Notes: generated from the sequence alone by a model not told the origin. DNA of 64,000 nt from an uncultured Erythrobacter sp. (GCA_947503275.1 CANNCZ010000001.1:992001-1056000); one strand, 5' to 3'. Shown: positions 18,352 to 28,134, numbered from the stretch's first letter. Numbers and translations: made by a program.

Positions 18352-18908
18352 TCGACCGGCTCGCCCCGCCCTCCCAACGCCGCGCCTATGGCAGCGGTGG
18401 GATCAACCGCGTCACATCGCCATGGCGAGCGAACATCGTGCCCTATGCATCAATCCTGATCGGGTCGCTGATCCCGTTTTGGGTGATGACCGATGTGATG
18501 CCGCTCGCCCCGCCAATTGGCTTCATAATTTTTCTTAGCTGGCGGTTGATGCGACCCGGCCTTTTGCCGCTTTGGGTTGGAGTGCCACTCGGCGCGTTTG
18601 ACGATCTGTTCAGCGGACAGCCCTTTGGCAGCGCAATTCTGCTATGGTCGATCACCATGATTGGCATTGAATTGGTTGAAACGCGCTTTCCCTGGCGCGG
18701 ATTTTGGCAAGACTGGTTCACCGCTGGTCTAATCATCATCGTGTATATCTTTGCCTCCATGTTCACCTCCGGCGCGACCATCACCCCGTATATGATCATT
18801 GCCACTGTTCCACAGCTCCTCATCGCGGTGCTGATTTACCCACTGTTCGCGCGGATGGTGGCGTGGCTTGACCGGTTCCGCCTGTCGCGCTCGCGGAGGA
18901 TCGGGTGA
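18348..18908 (+). CDS. mreD: rod shape-determining protein MreD
   Basis: A 186-residue multi-pass membrane protein of the elongasome. Five or so hydrophobic helices follow a 30-residue hydrophilic N-terminus. The LPLWVGVPLGAFDDLFSGQPFG region is the recognisable MreD core. The start is assigned to the TTG at 18348, overlapping the mreC stop by four bases; no ATG lies nearby in frame. It is itself overlapped by the GTG start of mrdA. Confidence 0.92.
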   Translation: MIDRLAPPSQRRAYGSGGINRVTSPWRANIVPYASILIGSLIPFWVMTDVMPLAPPIGFIIFLSWRLMRPGLLPLWVGVPLGAFDDLFSGQPFGSAILLWSITMIGIELVETRFPWRGFWQDWFTAGLIIIVYIFASMFTSGATITPYMIIATVPQLLIAVLIYPLFARMVAWLDRFRLSRSRRIG

Positions 18909-21070
18909 AGCGGTTCTTCTCTCTCAATTCGTCAGCAAAAAGGCGCCCCAGTCGCAGAGGTCCGGTCGTCAACGCATCGACATTGCGCCACGCATTTGAT
19001 CGCCGCGCTTTTGTCATTGGCGGCATGCAATATGGCGTTGGCATTCTGCTTGCGGGCCGCATGGCTTATCTCGCTATTGCGGAGAATGAGAAATACCGAC
19101 TCGCGTCCGAAAGCAACCGCGTCAACCTCACACTGATTCCGCCGCGTCGCGGGTGGATCATGGACCGCAACGGAGCGCCACTGGCCTCTAACCGCGCTGA
19201 TTTCCGCGTCGATGTGATCCCTGAGCGACTTGCCGACCCGGAAAAGACGATTGATGAGATCGGAGCTCTTCTCGCGCTTGAGCCGACCCGTATTGCTGAC
19301 ATCAAGTCCAAGCTTGAGGGCGCGCGCGGTTTTGCTGCGGTCGAGGTGGCCAGCGGGTTGAATTACGAGCAATTCGCTGCGCTAAGCGTGCGCCTGCCCG
19401 ATATGCAGGGGGTGCTGCCGCAACGGGGATTCTCTCGCTACTATCCCACCGCATCGAGTGTCGGTCATCTGATCGGTTATGTCGGCCCTGCTTCCGCAGA
19501 GGAGTATGAGCTTGATCGCAACCCGATCCTGATCACGCCGGGTCACAAGATCGGTAAAGATGGGCTGGAGAAGCAATTCGAACAGCGGTTGCGCGGCACG
19601 CCGGGTGCGCGCCGGGTCGAAGTCACTGCCGGTGGCCGAGTTTTGCGTGATCTGGAAAGCCGCGAGGACATTCAAGGCGATCCAGTAAAGCTCACAATCG
19701 ATGGGCCATTGCAGGATTACGCTGCCCGCCGGATCGGTTTGGAAAGCGGCTCTGTTGTCGTGATGGACTGCCAAACGGGTGATCTGTTGTGCATGGCCAG
19801 CATGCCCAGTTTTGATCCCAACAGTTTTTCCGACGGTATCGGCAGCGCGGAATATGCGATGCTGCGCGAGGATCAACGCGTGCCACTGCGCAATAAGGTT
19901 CTCAAAGGCCTCTATCCGCCAGGCTCTACCGTAAAGCCGATGCATTGCATGGCCTTTCTGAAGGCCGGGATCAGCCCGCAAGAAACGATCAGTTGCGCGG
20001 GTGGACGGCGCATCGGCAACCGGTTCTTCAATTGTTGGAGCAATCACGGCACGGTCGACATGGCCAAAGCCATCTATCAAAGCTGCGACAGCTATTTCTA
20101 CCATTATGCCCAGCAAATCGGCTTCGACAAGGTCGCCGAAATGGCCAAGGATCTGGGCATGGGGCAGGAGTTTGAACTGCCTGTCACCAGCCAGTTTTAC
20201 GGCACGGTGCCGGACCCCGATTGGAAGCTCAATAAGTTTGACCGTGAATGGGAGCCGTTCGATACAGTCAACGCTTCCATTGGTCAGGGCTATTACCTCG
20301 CCAGTCCCTTGCAATTGGCGGTCATGAGCGCCCGTCTTGCAACCGGTAAACGCCTTAATCCGCGCCTTATCCTGAACAGCGAGGCACCCTCCCCGCCTGA
20401 CTACAATTTCGACGCGGACGAGATCACCTATATCCGCAAAGCGATGAGCGATGTGGTGAACGGGCCCGGAACTGCGGGTCGTGGGCGTTTGCCGCTGGAC
20501 GACGTCAAAATGGCGGGCAAGACCGGGACCGCGCAGGTTGTCTCGCTCAGCGTTTCTGACGGTCGCAGTGGCCCGTGGAAATATCGCGACCACGGCTTGT
20601 TCACCTTCTTCGCACCCACCGAAAACCCGCGCTATGCTGGCGCTGTGGTAATTGAACACGGCGGCGGTTCAGGCGCGGCCTACCCAATCGCACGCGATGT
20701 GATGACGTTCATGTTCGATCCGCAAAAGGGGATGGACGCCCTCACATCATTAGAGCGGCAATGGGGTGGGACGGCCCAACAACGCCTTGACCAGCGCTAT
20801 GCCGCCTATGCCGCCGAACGCGGCGCAGAAGTGCGCCCTCCTCCCCGTCGTGATGAGGACATTTTCGATCAAGTCGAAGCGGAAGCCCGCGTTGCCGCCG
20901 AACAAACCCAAGAAATCGGCGAAACCTTTGTCGCTCCCCGGCCAACTGCCAATCCATCCGGCACCCCGCCACCCGATGCGGTGACGCCTTCGACCGGCAT
21001 TCAATCGAGCAACCCCGCAGCCGCGCCGACGACTACTCCATCAGGCCCTCAAGCAAGCGGGGCCAATTGA
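18905..21070 (+). CDS. mrdA: penicillin-binding protein 2 (elongasome transpeptidase)
   Basis: A 721-residue class B PBP, anchored by one N-terminal helix (about residues 38-58), that cross-links peptidoglycan during elongation. All catalytic motifs are present: STVK with the active serine at S341, SCD at 393-395 (the PBP2-specific SxD form) and KTG at 539-541. The pedestal domain with GWIMDRNGAPLASNR lies before them. About 90 extra residues at the C-terminus are proline/threonine-rich and probably unstructured. The start is GTG at 18905, overlapping mreD by four bases; the stop overlaps the rodA ATG. Confidence 0.97.
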   Translation: MKRFFSLNSSAKRRPSRRGPVVNASTLRHAFDRRAFVIGGMQYGVGILLAGRMAYLAIAENEKYRLASESNRVNLTLIPPRRGWIMDRNGAPLASNRADFRVDVIPERLADPEKTIDEIGALLALEPTRIADIKSKLEGARGFAAVEVASGLNYEQFAALSVRLPDMQGVLPQRGFSRYYPTASSVGHLIGYVGPASAEEYELDRNPILITPGHKIGKDGLEKQFEQRLRGTPGARRVEVTAGGRVLRDLESREDIQGDPVKLTIDGPLQDYAARRIGLESGSVVVMDCQTGDLLCMASMPSFDPNSFSDGIGSAEYAMLREDQRVPLRNKVLKGLYPPGSTVKPMHCMAFLKAGISPQETISCAGGRRIGNRFFNCWSNHGTVDMAKAIYQSCDSYFYHYAQQIGFDKVAEMAKDLGMGQEFELPVTSQFYGTVPDPDWKLNKFDREWEPFDTVNASIGQGYYLASPLQLAVMSARLATGKRLNPRLILNSEAPSPPDYNFDADEITYIRKAMSDVVNGPGTAGRGRLPLDDVKMAGKTGTAQVVSLSVSDGRSGPWKYRDHGLFTFFAPTENPRYAGAVVIEHGGGSGAAYPIARDVMTFMFDPQKGMDALTSLERQWGGTAQQRLDQRYAAYAAERGAEVRPPPRRDEDIFDQVEAEARVAAEQTQEIGETFVAPRPTANPSGTPPPDAVTPSTGIQSSNPAAAPTTTPSGPQASGAN

Positions 21071-22209
21071 TGCAAACCGCCCGCCGCAGCGTCATCCCCT
21101 ACCCCATCGCGCGACAACCATGGGGGATGCTGATCCCGCTGTTCCTGTTGGTGCTGTTTGGCGCAGCCGTGCTCTATTCGGCCGCCGGTGGATCAATGTC
21201 ACCTTATGCTTCATCGCACCTTATCCGGTTCAGCGTCTTTCTGGTCATGGCCTCCATCATCGCTTCGCTACCAAGAGAGCTGGTGCGATTCCTGACTTAT
21301 CCCGCCTATATTGTGGTGCTCTTGTTGCTGCTGGCGGTGGAGATTATCGGGCGGGTCGATGGCGGTAGCCAGCGTTGGCTCGACCTTGGCTTTATGGTCC
21401 TGCAACCCTCTGAGCTGATGAAACCCGTGATTGTGGTGACGCTCGCGCATTACCTATCCTCGCTCCCAGTGGGCATGATCTCCAGTTGGCGCGCATTGGT
21501 CGTGCCGGGCGCGATGATTGGGATGCCGGTGGGGCTGGTTCTACTACAGCCTGACCTTGGCACATCGCTCGCGATTGTCTTTGGCGGGGGAGTGGTTTTA
21601 CTGCTCGCAGGTCTGCCGCTGCGCTGGTTTATTGGAGCGGGCGTCGCTGCGGCTGCTGCTGCGCCGCTGATCTTCTACTTTGGTCTACAGGACTACCAAC
21701 AGCGTCGCATCCTAACGATGTTCGATCCAGAGGCGGACGCGTTGGGCGCGGGTTATCACATAGCCCAATCCAAAATCGCCATCGGATCAGGTGGGATTTT
21801 CGGCAAGGGCTTTAACAATGGCTCGCAAAGTCACCTGCAATATTTGCCTGAACCGCACACCGATTTCGTCTTTGCAACGATGGCAGAGGAATGGGGACTG
21901 GTCGGCGGCCTATTCGTGCTCGCAGTGTTTAGCATCATTCTGCGTTGGGGTCTTGGCGTTGCGCGCACCAGCAAAGATCGCTTTTCCAGTCTACTCGCAG
22001 CAGGCATGGCAGCGACCATCTTCTTCTACATTGCGGTCAACTTGTTGATGGTCATGGGCATGGCACCAGTGGTCGGTATTCCCTTACCCTTTATGAGTCA
22101 TGGTGGATCATCGATGCTCACTAATATGATTTGTATCGGGGCCTTGATGATGGTCAATCAATGGAACCGTAAAGCACCGCGCGGCGGGCTCTCCGGCGGG
22201 ATCAGCTAA
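21070..22209 (+). CDS. rodA: rod shape-determining protein RodA (SEDS glycosyltransferase)
   Basis: A 379-residue SEDS protein with about ten membrane helices that polymerises glycan strands together with PBP2. Conserved family stretches include QRWLDLGFMVLQPSELMKP, LQPDLGTSL, HTDFVFATMAEEWG and the C-terminal PLPFMSHGGSSML. I chose the ATG at 21070, one base inside the mrdA stop (TGATG); a TTG at 21067 would add one residue. It is the last gene of the operon. Its stop overlaps the convergent stop of the LuxR-type gene. Confidence 0.97.
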   Translation: MQTARRSVIPYPIARQPWGMLIPLFLLVLFGAAVLYSAAGGSMSPYASSHLIRFSVFLVMASIIASLPRELVRFLTYPAYIVVLLLLLAVEIIGRVDGGSQRWLDLGFMVLQPSELMKPVIVVTLAHYLSSLPVGMISSWRALVVPGAMIGMPVGLVLLQPDLGTSLAIVFGGGVVLLLAGLPLRWFIGAGVAAAAAAPLIFYFGLQDYQQRRILTMFDPEADALGAGYHIAQSKIAIGSGGIFGKGFNNGSQSHLQYLPEPHTDFVFATMAEEWGLVGGLFVLAVFSIILRWGLGVARTSKDRFSSLLAAGMAATIFFYIAVNLLMVMGMAPVVGIPLPFMSHGGSSMLTNMICIGALMMVNQWNRKAPRGGLSGGIS

Positions 22210-22916
22210 ACCCGCACCAATCCCATCTGAAGCGCCTTTACCACCGCTCCCACCCGATCAGTCACATCAAGCTTGGCATATATCCGTTTCGAATAGGTCT
22301 TTACCGTATCGGGAGACAGTTCGAGTATCGTCGCAATTGTCGCGACCGATTTGCCGCGTGCCGTCCAGGTGAGCACTTCCACCTCGCGGTCTGAAAGCGC
22401 TGGTGCTGCTTCCAGAGGCGCAAGGAGAACGCACACCCTTTGATGTTCGGCCTGTGCAAGGGTCCTAACCGTTCCCAGCAATTGCGGTTGAACTTCCGAA
22501 ATGGGGAAGCCGAAATCGATCCCCGCATAGCCATCTCGCCCATTTGGACCGAAAAGAGGAATGCCAAAGCCATGGATCAGCCCTTCTTCTCGCATCGCTT
22601 CAAAATAAGCCTCGTTCTCAGGAGTGTTGGGTGCCGCCGTCATCGCGTCAGCCCAAGTCATCATCGACCCGTGCTGTAAAACTCGCTTGGGAATGGGATC
22701 AGCCGCACGAAACTCTCTCTGCAAATACTGATCGAGCCACTTCTCGCTGAAACCTGCTGCATAGACCGTTGTCGTTTTTGAAACAGGATCATCGAATGCG
22801 GGAGTGACATGATAGCTCATGCGGATAATGCCTTGTGAAAGGCAGCGCTCACGCGCGTTTCTGAGCAAAGCCCCAACATCGTTGAACGAGTCAATAATAT
22901 CAAACTGCCGCTGCAT
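22206..22916 (-). CDS. LuxR-type regulator with autoinducer-binding domain (solo)
   Basis: A 236-residue regulator. The N-terminal autoinducer-binding domain contains FSEKWLDQYLQREFRAADPI, in which the W..Y...DP spacing matches the ligand pocket of TraR/LuxR proteins, followed by MTWADA. The C-terminal GerE-type helix-turn-helix reads LSDREVEVLTWTARGKSVATIA and SPDTVKTYSKRIYAKL. The ATG at 22916 gives MQRQFDIIDSFNDVG, a sensible domain start; earlier ATGs only extend into the intergenic region. No luxI-type synthase is present in the window, so it is a solo receptor here. It is convergent with rodA and divergent from the gene at 23135. Confidence 0.92.
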   Translation of the reverse strand: MQRQFDIIDSFNDVGALLRNARERCLSQGIIRMSYHVTPAFDDPVSKTTTVYAAGFSEKWLDQYLQREFRAADPIPKRVLQHGSMMTWADAMTAAPNTPENEAYFEAMREEGLIHGFGIPLFGPNGRDGYAGIDFGFPISEVQPQLLGTVRTLAQAEHQRVCVLLAPLEAAPALSDREVEVLTWTARGKSVATIATILELSPDTVKTYSKRIYAKLDVTDRVGAVVKALQMGLVRV

Positions 22917-23056
22917 GATACATGTTGTTACCAGATGTAACCCAACTGGGCGACTTTCCGTAAACGTCAACATACGCGATAACACCCAAGGCTTGAAAGA
23001 GCCTAGCGTTCGGGTCGCAGCCAACAACACGCGTGGCACTAGTTGAACGCTTAAGT

Positions 23057-23115
23057 CCTGACGGCAGGGGTGCGCCCCCCAATTGTGCCTTCTGTCGTCA
23101 GGCACTCAGTTTTTT
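23057..23115 (+). promoter_or_regulatory. hairpin followed by T-run ahead of the 23135 gene
   Basis: CCTGACGGCAG (23057-23067) pairs with CTGTCGTCAGG (23092-23102) with one mismatch, enclosing a smaller GGGG-tgcg-CCCC hairpin. Six T residues follow at 23110-23115, seven bases beyond the stem. It lies 20 bases before the next start codon, in the space between two divergent regulator-like genes. It could be a leader attenuator or a terminator of a short upstream transcript. Confidence 0.4.
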
Positions 23116-23134
23116 GTTGTTCAGAGGTCTCGTC

Positions 23135-23473
23135 ATGCTTCGTTTACGAGCAGTGTTTTCAGGCGTTTATCGCCGATTGCCATTTGGCAAGCCGGCGCCC
23201 CTGCCTCCATTAGAGGGCGACATTGCGCGCATGACACAGGTGACGTCCGCGATCCACCAACGCCAGCTTGGCGGTCAGACCACATCGCTGCGACAACTGC
23301 ACAAGATTTGTAACTTGGACCAGTCAGAGGCGCTGTCCGTGCTGGCGCAATTGCGCAATGCTGAGCTTGTTTCAGTAGAGCAGAATATGGTCGATGAATT
23401 CGAATCACTTGTCGTCGTAAACGAAGACGCATCGCGGCGACTGGCTCAAGTGGTCGAGCGCGCAGCAGCCTGA
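23135..23473 (+). CDS. small winged-helix-like protein, function unknown
   Basis: A 112-residue protein starting MLRLRAVFSGVYRRLPFG. Residues 35-105 look like a winged helix-turn-helix of MarR flavour: an ARMTQVTSAIHQRQL helix, TSLRQLHKICNLDQSEALSVLAQLRNAELV as helix-turn-helix, then a short wing. The domain assignment is by pattern only. It is divergent from the LuxR solo, with a 218-base shared region, and is followed by tRNA-Lys. Just after it (23489-23509) GCCTTTT/AAAAGGC forms a weak hairpin that may end its transcript. Confidence 0.6.
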   Translation: MLRLRAVFSGVYRRLPFGKPAPLPPLEGDIARMTQVTSAIHQRQLGGQTTSLRQLHKICNLDQSEALSVLAQLRNAELVSVEQNMVDEFESLVVVNEDASRRLAQVVERAAA

Positions 23474-23569
23474 GGCGTAGACGCAAAAGCCTTTTCATCT
23501 GAAAAAGGCGCGCTATATGCAGCGCCTCGCGATGTTCGGAAGCCGTTAAACACCGACCGGAAACTCGCT

Positions 23570-23583
23570 CCGATCATGATCGG
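23570..23583. repeat. perfect 14-bp palindrome just before tRNA-Lys
   Basis: CCGATCATGATCGG reads the same on both strands and ends three bases before the mature tRNA. It may lie at the transcription start or form a 5' leader hairpin trimmed during tRNA processing. Confidence 0.5.
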
Positions 23584-23586
23584 TAT

Positions 23587-23662
<76 letters not shown>

Positions 23663-23665
23663 TTT

Positions 23666-26600
23666 TCAATCCTCGTGTTTGTCAGGCACCATTCCGCCAA
23701 ACCGCGCAATGGCGCGGGCGTGCAAAACGACCAGTGCCGGGATCACCAGCATCAGCAATGCCGTGCCGATCAGCACTCCAAAGCCCAAGCTGGCGGACAT
23801 CGGGATCAGGAATTGTGCCTGTGTGCTGGTCTCAAATGTGATCGGTGCCACGCCGAGGAACGTCGTCACTGCGGTCAGCATGATTGGACGAAAGCGCGAT
23901 TTGGCGGCCTCCACCACGGCTTCTTTTGGCTTCATGCCGCGAGCGACTTTCTCGTTGTAGAAATCGATCATCACCAGCGATCCATTGATGATCACGCCCG
24001 ACAAAGCGACAATCCCAAAGATCGACAACAGCCCGAGCGATATGCCGAGCATGACATGCCCAAACAGCGCGCCGACTAACCCAAACGGAATTGCGGCCAT
24101 GATCACCATAGGTTGTGTGTAAGACTTAAACGGGATCGCCAGCAACGCGTAGATCACCACCAGCGCGAGCATGAATGCCGAACCTAGGTCGCCGAAGCTC
24201 TCAAGTTGCTGCTCTTGCTGCCCGCCGAACTTGTATTGCAGGGTTGGGAAATCGGCGAGGATATCGGGCAGGATCTCGCCCTCAACCAGATCGGTGACCT
24301 CTTGGCCGGTGACGACATCCTCGTTCACATCGGCAGATATCGTTACTTTGCGTCGGCCATCTTCGCGCCGGATTTGTGCAGGGGCTTGGGTGAAAGACGC
24401 ATCCGCAATTGCCCCTAGCGAGGTAAAGCCTCCGGGCACCGCGACGCGGAAACTCTCTATGTCGGCGACCGAATTGCGCTCGTCCTCTGGCAATCGGACA
24501 TAGACGCGCACGTCTTCGCTGCCGCGTTGAACCCGTACCGCTTCTGATCCGAAAAAGCCCGACCGCACCTGCGCCGCGACATCCTGTAATGTCACACCCA
24601 AGGTGCGGGCCGAGGGTTTGAGGCGCAGCTCAATCTCGCGCATCCCGGCGTCTTGGTCGCTTTCAATGTCAAACACGCCGCTGATCGGGGCGAGTTCGGC
24701 CATGATCCTTTGGCGAGCCGCATCGAGCACTTTGGGATCGCTATCGAAGATGCTGATGTTGACCGCTGCGCCGAACGAAAGCTCATCCGATGTGATTGAG
24801 AAAGATCGTGCATTGGGAAGCTCGCCCAGCTCCTCGCGCCATGCCTGCTCAATCTCAAACGCACCGACATCGCGATCACCGCTGGCGGTCAACGCGATCT
24901 GCACCGAGGCAATGTTCGAACCCAGCTGTTCACGCTGGCCACCCGGCCCCTGATCAACGGGACGGGTGCCAATGGTGGTGAAGATTGCTTCGACAAAATC
25001 GGGTCGCGTTTGATCAGAGCCCGCAGGAATATAGCGCGCAAGCACGCGGTTGCCGGCATCCTCGATGCGTTGGGTGACTTCGGCGGTGCTTTCGATATTG
25101 GCGCCAGCTGGCAGCTCGACCGAGGCTGTTACCACATCGCCTTCGATATCGGGGAAGAAGCTAAACTTGATAATCCCAGCGGGCAGCAAAGCGACCATAA
25201 CAATCAGCAAGGCTACCGCACCCGACAGCAGGATGAATGGAAATGTGACAGAGAACCGCAGCGCACGGTCAAGCGGCCCATCGACGAAGGCTCGGAACCG
25301 ACGATCCACAGCGTTCTGCACCCGCTCAAAGAAGCGCGTAACCGCATTGGTCGCTACTGTGCCAGCGGCGGGAAGACTGGAGAGGTGGTGCGGAAGGACA
25401 AGCAACGCTTCCACCAAGGAAAGCGCTAAAACCGCCACCATCACAATCGGAATATCGCGCACAACATTGCCGATGGTGCCACCAACGGAAAACAGCGGCA
25501 TTACCGAGGCCAATGTTGTCAGCACAGCGAAGATCACGGGGATCGTCACCCGCTGAGTGCCCGCAATAGACGCGCCAAGCCCGCTGCGCCCGCTCTCGCG
25601 TTCGGCATAGACATTCTCGCCCACAACCACCGCGTCATCGACCACAAGGCCTAGCGCGAGAATGAAGCCAAACAGCGAGAACATATTGATGCTCGAACCC
25701 ACAAGGTCGAGCAGGAAAATTGCACCAGTAAAGGTCGCACCAATCCCGGCCGCAGTCCAAAATGCAAGGCGTAAGTCGAGGAACAGAGTCAGTGAGACCA
25801 ACACCAAAACCAGGCCAATTGCAGCATTCCGTAAAAGCAGGCTGAGCCGGTCTTCGAGAAACTCCGAATTGTCGTTCCAAACGGCATATCCGATCCCCTG
25901 CGGCGGAGTGTAATCCTCCTCCAGCAACGTTTTTACTGCTTCGGCAACGTCGAGAACACGCTCGTCGCTGGTGCGATAAACATCGACAAAAGCAACCGGT
26001 TGATCGTTGAATCTCGCGATCAAATCGGCGTCTTGGAAACCGTCACTGACCGTGGCCACATCGCCCAGTCGCAGCAGGTCACCATTCCCGCCGGAGACGA
26101 GAATGATGTCTTCAAAGTCGCTCTGTGTGTAGTTCTGCCCGACGGTGCGCACGCGCACTTCTTCGGATGCCGTGTCGACCGATCCGGCAGAGCTATCAAG
26201 GCTGCTTGCGGCAACGATCTGCGACACTTGGGGCAATGACAGGCCCAGGGCGCGCAACCGCTCCTGAGGCACGTCGATAAATATCTGATAATCGCGAACG
26301 GAGCTGGTTTGGACGTAGCTCACCTCATCCAAGTCCGCGATCCTGTCCTCCAACGCCTGCGCCGTTTCCTTTAGCGAGCGCTCCCCGACATCGCCGAACA
26401 CCGCGACCCGGAGGACAACCTGCCTGTTGGTGAGTTCGCGGATCGATGGCTCATCCGCTTCTGCGGGGAAGGTCTGAATCTGGTCGACCTCGGATTTCAC
26501 CTCATCAAGGGCGGTGGAAATGTCAGCGCTGCTTTCCAGTTCCACATTGACCGTGCCCTGCCCCTCGCGCGCAGTGGAAGTGATTTTCTTGACCCCTTCG

Positions 26601-26881
26601 ACCGCTTCGACGGCTTCCTCAATGCGCTGGACAATGCCCTCTTCAATCTCGCTCGGGGTGGCGCCGGGGTAGGAAACGCTAACGGAGATTGTGTCGAGGC
26701 TGCTTTCGGCAAACACCTCCTGCACGATGCGTTCGTAGGCGAAGAGGCCGGACGCAAAGAGGAAGATCATCAGCAGATTGGCCGCGACCCCATTGCGCGC
26801 CATGAACGCGATGACGCCTTTGCGGTCGCGCGCAGGGGCCGAACTTGGATCTTCCGGTGGAGAGGCAGCAGCCTCGCTCAT
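23666..26881 (-). CDS. RND efflux transporter permease (AcrB/HAE1-like)
   Basis: A 1071-residue inner-membrane proton-driven pump subunit with the RND layout: helix 1 near residue 30, a large periplasmic loop with PGATPSEIEEGIVQRIEEAVEAVEGV, helices 2-6, a second loop and helices 7-12. The proton-relay aspartates are present in LGLVVDDAVVVGENV. Later conserved text includes LIGTALLMLVIPALVVL at the end. Its ATG overlaps the adaptor stop by four bases (ATGA). With the adaptor and outer-membrane factor upstream it forms a complete tripartite system. Substrate not predictable; drug, bile-salt or organic-compound export are all possible. Confidence 0.95.
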   Translation of the reverse strand: MSEAAASPPEDPSSAPARDRKGVIAFMARNGVAANLLMIFLFASGLFAYERIVQEVFAESSLDTISVSVSYPGATPSEIEEGIVQRIEEAVEAVEGVKKITSTAREGQGTVNVELESSADISTALDEVKSEVDQIQTFPAEADEPSIRELTNRQVVLRVAVFGDVGERSLKETAQALEDRIADLDEVSYVQTSSVRDYQIFIDVPQERLRALGLSLPQVSQIVAASSLDSSAGSVDTASEEVRVRTVGQNYTQSDFEDIILVSGGNGDLLRLGDVATVSDGFQDADLIARFNDQPVAFVDVYRTSDERVLDVAEAVKTLLEEDYTPPQGIGYAVWNDNSEFLEDRLSLLLRNAAIGLVLVLVSLTLFLDLRLAFWTAAGIGATFTGAIFLLDLVGSSINMFSLFGFILALGLVVDDAVVVGENVYAERESGRSGLGASIAGTQRVTIPVIFAVLTTLASVMPLFSVGGTIGNVVRDIPIVMVAVLALSLVEALLVLPHHLSSLPAAGTVATNAVTRFFERVQNAVDRRFRAFVDGPLDRALRFSVTFPFILLSGAVALLIVMVALLPAGIIKFSFFPDIEGDVVTASVELPAGANIESTAEVTQRIEDAGNRVLARYIPAGSDQTRPDFVEAIFTTIGTRPVDQGPGGQREQLGSNIASVQIALTASGDRDVGAFEIEQAWREELGELPNARSFSITSDELSFGAAVNISIFDSDPKVLDAARQRIMAELAPISGVFDIESDQDAGMREIELRLKPSARTLGVTLQDVAAQVRSGFFGSEAVRVQRGSEDVRVYVRLPEDERNSVADIESFRVAVPGGFTSLGAIADASFTQAPAQIRREDGRRKVTISADVNEDVVTGQEVTDLVEGEILPDILADFPTLQYKFGGQQEQQLESFGDLGSAFMLALVVIYALLAIPFKSYTQPMVIMAAIPFGLVGALFGHVMLGISLGLLSIFGIVALSGVIINGSLVMIDFYNEKVARGMKPKEAVVEAAKSRFRPIMLTAVTTFLGVAPITFETSTQAQFLIPMSASLGFGVLIGTALLMLVIPALVVLHARAIARFGGMVPDKHED

Positions 26882-28134
26882 TCGCTATCCGCCGCACCAA
26901 CGCGCACGGCCATGCGATTGATCGGCGCGCGCAATGCGCTGACGATCAATTGCCCACCCTCCGCAAGCGAAGGTGTGCTGATATAGGCAAGCTCATCGGT
27001 CCGCTGAATCACCCGCACAGGCAGCACATTCAGCTTTCCATCGCGCACGACCCATATCTCATTGCCCGGACGGACCGCGATGGCGGGGACCGCGGCATAG
27101 CTATCAAGGCTTGCCCCGGTGATCTCAGCATTGACGAACGCGCCCAACAATAGAGGTGGCGCGTTCCCGGTGTCGCCTTCATCAACCGCACGTCCGCCGG
27201 AGATCGGTGCGGGGACGCGCACGAACACTTCGACATTGCGCGTTGCGGCATCGAGGATTGCGTTGGCGCGGTCGACATAGCCATCCCAGCGATACAGCTT
27301 TCCGCCGTATTCATAGGTGACGCTGGCGGGGATGCGGGAGCGTGCCCCTTCGAGCAAGCCGGGGATCAAGGCCGCTTCGTCAGCGGTGAAGGACAAGCGC
27401 ACTTCGTATGAGGCAGTTGAAACGATAGAGCCAAGCGCTTGTCCCGGTTGCACCAGTGATCCGAGCGCAGCGTCCTCTGAGCGAACCAAGCCGCCAAATG
27501 GCGCGGTGACCCGCGTGCGGCTCAACGCCAATTGCGCATCGGCCAGTCCGGCGGCGGCTCGTTCACGTGCGGCTTGAGCGGAGCGCAATTGCGGCTCTCG
27601 CGTGGCTAGCCCTGACGAAGCGGGTTCGCTCGGGATTGCATCACCAGCATCCAAACCGCGCGGCGCAAGAATTTCGGCCTCGCTCACTGCGCCGGCACCC
27701 GAGCTCTCACGCTCAGCGAACCGGCGCAATTCATCGCTGGCAATCGCGACTTCTTGCTGGGCCTGCAACACCGCCACATCCTGCGCCGCCACATCTGCGC
27801 GCGCGATGCGCACATCGTTGCGGAACTCCACAGGATCGATCCTGAGCAACGTTGCACCAGCAGGCACAACACCACCTTCACGAAAGGCCGGATTGACGTA
27901 TGTGAGCCGCCCGGCGACCTGAACTCCAACGGTCACTTCGTCGCGCGCTTGCACCGTACCCGAACCAAGCACCGGGATCGGTCCCGACGCCGCTTCAAAG
28001 GCGACAACCTCCACGAGCGGAGCCTCGACAACGCGCTCCTCTTCGGCGGGTGCGGGACGCAACCACACCATCAGCACGGCAATCAGCACCGCCCCTCCCA
28101 ACAATCCGGCAGACCAGATAAGCTGTCGGTTCAA
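26878..28134 (-). CDS. RND efflux periplasmic adaptor (MFP) subunit
   Basis: An adaptor linking the RND pump to its outer-membrane channel. I place the start at a TTG (28132-28134), giving MNRQLIWSAGLL and 418 residues. An AGGAG site lies seven bases upstream, and TTG overlaps the preceding stop as TTGA. The ATG at 28176 would overlap the upstream gene by 46 bases without such a site. One N-terminal membrane helix is followed by the lipoyl half-motif GTVQARDEVTVGVQVAGRL, an alpha-hairpin region, and the returning VTAPFGGLVRSEDAALG segment. Alternative starts change only the cytoplasmic tail. Confidence 0.93.
   Translation of the reverse strand: MNRQLIWSAGLLGGAVLIAVLMVWLRPAPAEEERVVEAPLVEVVAFEAASGPIPVLGSGTVQARDEVTVGVQVAGRLTYVNPAFREGGVVPAGATLLRIDPVEFRNDVRIARADVAAQDVAVLQAQQEVAIASDELRRFAERESSGAGAVSEAEILAPRGLDAGDAIPSEPASSGLATREPQLRSAQAARERAAAGLADAQLALSRTRVTAPFGGLVRSEDAALGSLVQPGQALGSIVSTASYEVRLSFTADEAALIPGLLEGARSRIPASVTYEYGGKLYRWDGYVDRANAILDAATRNVEVFVRVPAPISGGRAVDEGDTGNAPPLLLGAFVNAEITGASLDSYAAVPAIAVRPGNEIWVVRDGKLNVLPVRVIQRTDELAYISTPSLAEGGQLIVSALRAPINRMAVRVGAADSE

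Noticed and set aside
19382..20659. Long open frame of about 425 codons on the minus strand inside mrdA
   Set aside because: It lies wholly antisense to a PBP2 gene with all catalytic motifs. Its translation has no recognisable domain and follows the codon pattern of the real gene in mirror.
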